Below, in pieces: positions 58,049 through 64,000 of a stretch of 64,000 nt of DNA. The notes under the pieces are model-generated. The model did no database searches, was not told where the DNA came from, and saw nothing but the letters and a program-made list of their open reading frames with translations. Made by a program: the position numbers and the translations under genes. The first letter of the stretch is position 1. Each line of letters opens with the position of its first letter. The DNA is from Carposina sasakii (lineage: Eukaryota > Arthropoda > Insecta > Lepidoptera > Carposinidae): assembly GCA_014607495.2 (NCBI GenBank), contig CP053156.1, forward strand, positions 248,001-312,000, written 5' to 3'.

Positions 58049-58232
58049 TTGGGCGGTAAATGGGTGTTATTCCACTAGACGGTACGACCACGACACGACC
58101 ACGGCTTTTTTGGAAGCAAAAAATATTAAATAGAATGGTTCGTTTTTCCACTATGCGACACGACCACGACCCGGCCCCCCATACTAGATGACGAAATGTC
58201 ATGGTCATGTCGTCTAGTGGAAAACCGCCCAA
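58049..58232. mobile_element. Foldback MITE
   Basis: TTGGGCGGT and ACCGCCCAA tips, with TTCCACTAGACG and CGTCTAGTGGAA inside. ACGACCACGACACGACCACG direct repeats lie in the interior. It is 184 bp and non-coding. Confidence 0.75.
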
Positions 58233-58556
58233 TGTTGAAGAATTTTATTTTCAAATGTTTCTTCCGTAAACATAACTAAATCCTACATATCTGTACGAGT
58301 ACAATGTACAAATGTAATCTACTGCGGATTCCAAACTAATCGAATTGAATTGGTTTGATATTAAGCCCTTTGAACGTGAGCGCTGGATCTAAGGTGGCCT
58401 GATGAACACTGTATTATTCATTCTATTCACTTTGATGTGGGAATATAAGCTATTAGCGACCACCGGCGACTTCGGTCATGTAAATTGTAAGTTAGTGAAA
58501 AATATGGAAGACCTTAGGTAAGTATATCAAAGGTACTTATGTAGAATGTACATACA

Positions 58557-58805
58557 TACATATCACGCTTTATCCCTAATACGGGGTAGACAGAGCACCA
58601 AGGGCCGATAGAACAACTTGGTGCCACTTCTGACCAATTTTAAGGGTATAGTTGAGATGTACAAGTTCGGTTAGTAGTGACAGGTGGTCAGCCCATCGCC
58701 TACAAAACACCAAGATCCTTTTGTCCCTCTACTGACTTGTACAGTATGCCCGGGAAGAGAAGCATCTGTAGTATACGTTTTTTTCACTCCCAGAGCAGCA
58801 TAAAA
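58557..58805 (+). repeat. SINE-like dispersed repeat, copy 5
   Basis: Same family as 60-308, with ACGGGGTAGACAGAGCACCA and the CTACTGACTTGTACAGTATG block. Confidence 0.75.
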
Positions 58806-59324
58806 GATATCAAAGGTATGCATGTATGTAAATGCCTTCTAGCTAGATGATTTTTATATAATCAATCCATTTCGTTTCAGTACCTACTGAAGATTCCCGC
58901 CACAGGCGCAGATGTATCATAATTAGTTACTTGCACTTTTGTAATTAGTTTATTTTTAATGATCGATATAATATTTATTTTAAAATTACCAGGTTGCTTA
59001 GGCAATGTAACACAACATCGCGTAAACGTTTTTTATCGTAACATATCGTAACACACCCACCAAATAGCGGTTAGACTTCATCACGCGATTTTATTATTTA
59101 TTTATTTATTATTCTTTATACATTACAAAGCTTAAAACCTAAGCTTAAAACGTACAACGTCCCAGAAAACTGCTTGCGCCGTTTGACTGTAGGATCCGTG
59201 ATTAAGAATAAATAAGTATTTATTTACTAGGATCTAGAGTGCGGAGGCCGCATAGCTCCCATGGATGATGGCGCTCGTTACTATGTGTATGACCGCATTT
59301 TCTCTTAGTTTGTCACGAATTAAA

Positions 59325-59565
59325 TTGTCACTTAGCTCGTGCCTCGGAAAGCACGTAAAATCCCGTTGGTCCTGCGCCTGATCTCTCTCCGGTCGTGTCG
59401 GCTTTCCGTCCTATCGGACTATGAGAGTAACGGAATAGAGAGTGCATCTGTGTTTGCGCACACACTTGTGCACTATAATATCTCCTGCGTCAGGTACGCC
59501 ATTCTCCGTAGAGATTGGTCGTCTTGGCCGAAATACGGTCGGAGATCATCATCATCATGACCGCA
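59325..59565 (+). repeat. tRNA-derived SINE, 5'-truncated copy
   Basis: Body and tail of the SINE, without the tRNA-like head, ending GATCATCATCATCATGA. 5' truncation is typical of target-primed retroposition. Confidence 0.75.
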
Positions 59566-61719
59566 TTGAGTTCTATCACGTGATTGTAGCTAACGCTTTG
59601 ATGACGAACCTCTATCTCCAATTAGGCTACTTTCTCTATGCTCCCAGGCATCTCTAGGTACTATTCCAAGTTCCAGATACGAATTTCCAAAGAACTTTCC
59701 GAGGGACTTTGTATTGAAACGGGCAATACGATATGTTTGCTCAGTACGTCGATATGACCGCAAGACATGTCAGACGTGAATACGCTTGATAGCAGATATA
59801 CGGGTGACTTAGGTATTGTTTGTGATACCAGTAACTAGATATACTAGACCACAATATATCTAGCTCCACATGTGCAGTAAATTAACTAATTTACTACTTA
59901 AATGATTAATTACTTAAATCTTGTGAAATCATAATGAAAAAAAAGGAACTACCTACTCTACCTCTTCTTTTTTGCCATCATAAATAACTTAGGTATATGA
60001 AACAAGACGTAGGACCTGTTTATTTATTATATTATTATGAAAATTATTCCCACACTGTATCCATTTCAATTCTAATTTATGAGTAAGTAATAAATTTTAT
60101 TTAAAAATTAGCTTGTAGTTAAAGTAAAACACTTTGCTCACCGGACATAATAATAAATGATTTTAGATAGCTAGACAAGGTAACTTAACAAAGGCAGTCT
60201 TATTATCATAGAGTTCACATCTTCGCTCTTTACATAACTTCGTCGACTACGAGAATTTGCAATAAGTAGGTACAACTAAATGCAAAAACGATATACTTAC
60301 TTGATGATATTTCTATAGAATACTTGTTCATATCAGTAATTAAGTAAGATATTAATAATTTTATAAGATATTTACTAAATGTTATTAGTTTTAGAGTTTT
60401 AAGCAAAACACCTTAAAAAGCTTAATTCTTCCGCCATTTTTTCGGTGTTGTGCCATGAAAGCTTGTCTCCAATTTCAAAAAGATTCATCACCTCAAACTA
60501 CATCTAAGCTTTAATTAAAGGAATCAGAACCATCCCAAAACTATCTCACATTTAGAGTACAATGAGCCGTTTATTGACTGGATTAAACAGGTAACATAAA
60601 TCTAGCTAAAATAATAAACCTGTACCTACTGCTTTAATGATGAGCATGTAAAGCGCTAAATAGGTATTTTATAGGGGTAAACCTCACGACTGCGGTTATA
60701 AGCGGGTTCTTTGCTCAATAATACGTTCTAATTTATCTAACGGGAGCTCTCGGCTCGATGGCCGTGTGAGTCTCTCGCCTAATTACCCCTTCCAGAGACT
60801 GCACCGGTTCAAAGTGAACATATAAATAAAATCCCCTGTGACCGTATTTACTAGAGTATGTAAATCACGTTAAAAGCGTTCGCTTCATCTATCAACCCAT
60901 GGACCTGTATCGACCGATGTATTTTGATGTTTTTAAAATAAATTAAAGTGGCCGACAAATGGAGATTGATATAAAAGCCACATTATGTTAACAGCCGAAC
61001 TACCTGTTTTAATGCAATTTCGAAATAAACGAGTTTCATGATGTTTTTTTTTATTTTGTTTTTTATTATTGTAAGTGCAATACGAATATGGTATCGGAAG
61101 TAAGCCGGTTGTTCAATCATTTTTGTTCCGTATTTTTGAATGTTTCCAGAGGTTTCTGATATCAATATTTTTTTAAATATTTAGGTGTACCTACATACAA
61201 GTTTCCTTCCCACTTTATTCAGTATTTCTCAATGACTATTATAGAAGATTTTCCTAGTGATGTTACAACCCAAACATTTCGAAAATGAAGTTTTCATTTC
61301 GATATCTTTGCTCTTCGGTATCGGTAGAGGCACGCTGGCTGTGCAATATCGTGAAAGGTTTGTTCAACAATAATTTGTTCGAATCGAATTTGTAATTACT
61401 TACAATATTTTGTAAAGTGGAATGATTCACGTCTGACTTTACCTAAAATGAGTAAAAAGGAGCCCGTTAGTTTTAAGGCTTTGATATTGGATTTATATAG
61501 AAATTTAACTGTACCTGGTTAAAAATTATTCTTATTACAATAAAGAATAAGAATAATTTTTAATCCATCCAAAGTGGATCATTCCACTTTACACATACAG
61601 TTATATACATACAGACAGAAATTATAAAAGAAAATGTACAAAGAAGTGATTTCTGAGAGAGATTTCTTCCGGCAAACCATTTCGGAAAGTGATAATTAAA
61701 TAATATGCGTGTACACATA
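59566..61719. other. No gene recognised (2.2 kb)
   Basis: AT-rich intergenic DNA without a supported feature. A short inverted pair AATAAGAATAATTTTTAA/TTAAAAATTATTCTTATT lies at 61519-61565. Confidence 0.45.
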
Positions 61720-62028
61720 CATATAATAAAAATGTAACGGATCGCTGTCTGTACATGGAAGATATATGAGAAAAAATATTATATGAGACCTTTATCAAAA
61801 CAATAGAAACCAAAACGATGATTTTTGGAATTTTTGTCGGTTTGTCTGTGCACGCTAATCTCAGAAACGGCTGAGCCGATTTCGATGCAGTTTTCAGGAA
61901 TATATTGTGACAGGTCCCACTTAACATATAGGCTACTTTTTATCCCAGGAAAATGTTTTTATCTCGGATAATTTCGACATTTTGTTTTTCTGTAGTCCAC
62001 GCGGACGGAGTCGCGGGCATCCACTAGT
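61720..62028 (+). mobile_element. Helitron-like element, family 2
   Basis: The longest family-2 copy, with GATCGCTGTCTGTACATGGA, the GCACGCTAATCTCAGAAACG block and a GTCCACGCGGACGGAGTCGC hairpin before CTAGT at 62024-62028. Confidence 0.75.
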
Positions 62029-62149
62029 CTCTAATAAAATTTGAATTAAATAAATAAATACCCTAATCTAATCCATAAAATTGATAAAATATACCTACAT
62101 AAACATACGTATGTACCTACATCAATATCTATTAATCTATTATAATTAA

Positions 62150-62620
62150 ATATATGTCGCAGTTGGATCTGCGATGCCACCTATTTTCAATTGTTGGAGT
62201 TAGAAACGTCAAGTGAGCAGCTGTCACTGTCACTTGCCCATGGATAAGACAGAGTGCTGAGGGGGCACCAGGGATTTGGTATCTCCTCTTGATTTCTATG
62301 GGGTGCACCAGGGATTTGGTATGGGGGCACCACGGTAGTTTTACAACGGCCACATGGTCGGTTGAATTGAACTGTGGATTATTCTGGTTGCGACTGTCGA
62401 GCTATGCACTGGTATCGATCAGCCGTCATGTACTTGCCGCGTTTCTATGTTATCCGTTATAATCTTGGCAATCCTGTGTGTTAATACCGTGAAAGTATTT
62501 GTGAAACTTAATTAAAGTTCTTAGTTACACGCTGCATTCTTTATTTTGGATTTTGGACCATGCCTGACACCTAACGGCATCGCCCACCTTCGCCCCATCT
62601 TCGTCATATATAACAGACAG
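62150..62620 (+). mobile_element. Diverged LTR and leader related to the 12-17 kb gypsy element
   Basis: Follows the LTR of 16630-17065 in the opposite orientation: GTTAGAAACGTCAAGT, AGCAGCTGTCACT, GTTGCGACTGTCGAGC, TTTCTATGTTATCCGTTATA and CTGCATTCTTTATTTTGGAT. It then reaches a degraded gag start near 62560 (ATGCCTGACACCTAACGGCA). An extra duplicated GCACCAGGGATTTGGTAT lies at 62267-62322. No body of the element follows. Confidence 0.65.
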
Positions 62621-62640
62621 ACTCATTACTATTTTTAACT

Positions 62641-63866
62641 ATGTTTAAAATTTTGTACGCTTGTATCCTGTGTCTTCGTCCGATAAAACTGACTGCTGCC
62701 GTGTACCTGTATAGCTGCTGTGTAAATATCTTTACATCTTGCTGTGTAACCGGTATACCTCACGTTTACTGAATCGGGCCTCCCAACAGTTTGTCTGCGA
62801 TGGAACAAAATGTTTGGAAATCGATATCGAGTAATAAGAGCAGGTATTGTTAGCGGGGTGCATGTAAAGGGGCTCGTCGTTAGGGAGGGTTAAGGGCTGT
62901 CTCTCATTAGGACACCATAACGCCATTTAGGAAATCGTGTTGGCTACAAATAAAATTTATTTAAGAGGGTGTACTGATTCATCATAATGAAATGTTTTAA
63001 ATTAAACTAATTTGCCAAATCTAAATGGCACTATTGTGCAACGAATGAAACCATAGAAACCAATGCAGTACCTACCTATCTTAGACCATAGGTAATGCGG
63101 TATTGTACTAAAGGCGGATTGCATAACTGTTATTGTTATTATTTCTAACACCTACTTTACTATGACTGTAGAAAATATAGTTTGATTACATAGAGCTGGA
63201 TTACAGTAGCTGTATCACACTAGTTAAAGTGAACAATAAAATCATCAAAACTGACTGAAAAACTAATTATGCAATACTTACATCTACATTGACAGATTGT
63301 TGTGACTGGCTGCGCCGTCAGCATCCCAATGAGATAGCACCCTTGGCAGGGTTAAGTATGTGACGAGGCAGGGTTAAGCATGTTCATGAATTATTAACGG
63401 TGTACCAATGAGTCCAGTGCACACCTTTATTATAGAGGCTTCGATGAGTGCAGGGTTCAGCAGAATGTGGTGTGTCTGAAGTGTTTGTTTTTTATTAATG
63501 GGTTGCCGGTTTCATAAGATATGCGTTGGGCTGAGTGATATAAATAAGGGATACTGGCTCAATTTGGTTATGATAGTGGTATACGATAGATGTCAATCAT
63601 TTCGACTTTTGAGATAGCAATAGATGGTCCATCTATATAATGACATGTAGGTAGATTAGTATCTTTCTAAGGATACATTACTTTACAACGCATTTAAGAG
63701 ACACTGAAACAGAGCTTATTTCGTGTACCTAAAGTACTTTGAATTTGAATTTTGAATTCTGATGGGTTGGGAAATGTTCTCGAATGCTTGCATATGCACA
63801 AATACATATATCCAATGCAAATAAGATGCAATGTTGCGAAAAATACATTTTTTATTATGTATGTGT
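62641..63866. other. No gene recognised
   Basis: No exon or repeat recognised. GGCAGGGTTAAG is repeated near 63345-63380. Confidence 0.45.
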
Positions 63867-64000
63867 TACAGGGTGTAAAAAAGGGTATATTAACCTATCC
63901 ACAAAAATAATTAGAACCTATCCACATAATTTGTAACTAAAAACTCATGTTTATTTTTAATGATTATATAAGTATATGAGCATTCTGAAGTTGATTAGAA
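63867..64000 (+). mobile_element. Palindromic mariner-like MITE, copy 3 (cut by window end)
   Basis: TTACAGGGTGTAAAAAAGGG with the CTATCCACA and AAACTCATGTTTATTTTTAA phrases of the 3785-4048 family. The right arm lies beyond the window. Confidence 0.6.

Overview
The window is eukaryotic nuclear DNA, almost certainly from a moth or butterfly. It is AT-rich, and genes are split by short GT-AG introns. The repeats are ones familiar from lepidopteran genomes: Helitron-like elements that begin TCTATACTAATATTATAAAG and end CTAGT, a tRNA-derived SINE, hAT, PIF/Harbinger and mariner-like MITEs, and a Ty3/gypsy-type retroelement. The TAGGTACCTA-type simple motif is also common. The species cannot be fixed from the sequence. 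There is no sign of bacterial DNA or CRISPR.

Host genes, left to right: (1) a minus-strand gene (2256-8945, running off the left edge) for a winged-helix plus nucleoside-phosphorylase-like protein, with seven coding exons visible including a 21-nt microexon; (2) a plus-strand, six-exon gene for a thioredoxin-like ER membrane protein (22181-24542); (3) ELMOD2, minus, two exons (25553-26634); (4) a small plus-strand Rdx/SelW-MIEN1-like gene in three short exons (31985-33085); (5) molybdenum cofactor sulfurase, minus, six exons (33633-38819), with an apparent frameshift; (6) an intronless acid lipase (45342-46533), with a frameshift just after the signal peptide. Genes 2/3 and 4/5 are convergent pairs. 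They look like unrelated housekeeping genes, not a pathway cluster.

The rest is mostly transposon. Between 9.2 and 22 kb lies a nested block: an A-tailed repeat is split by a 7.5-kb hAT element (8-bp target duplication CATGCGCC). That hAT holds a 0.8-kb inverted-repeat element carrying a Helitron, and an older plus-strand LTR element broken by a minus-strand gypsy element. The gypsy element has a chimeric pol frame, with reverse transcriptase joined to a second protease and an integrase tail. It also has an unusual 3' noncoding region holding two arrays of short hairpins with constant loops and covarying stems. At 20.9-22.0 kb a Harbinger derivative carries a hAT MITE. At 28.7-32.0 kb a decayed DNA transposon of about 3.3 kb ends 17 bp before the Rdx start codon. 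From 46.5 kb to the right edge I see no host gene, only scattered MITEs, Helitrons, SINEs and LTR remnants.
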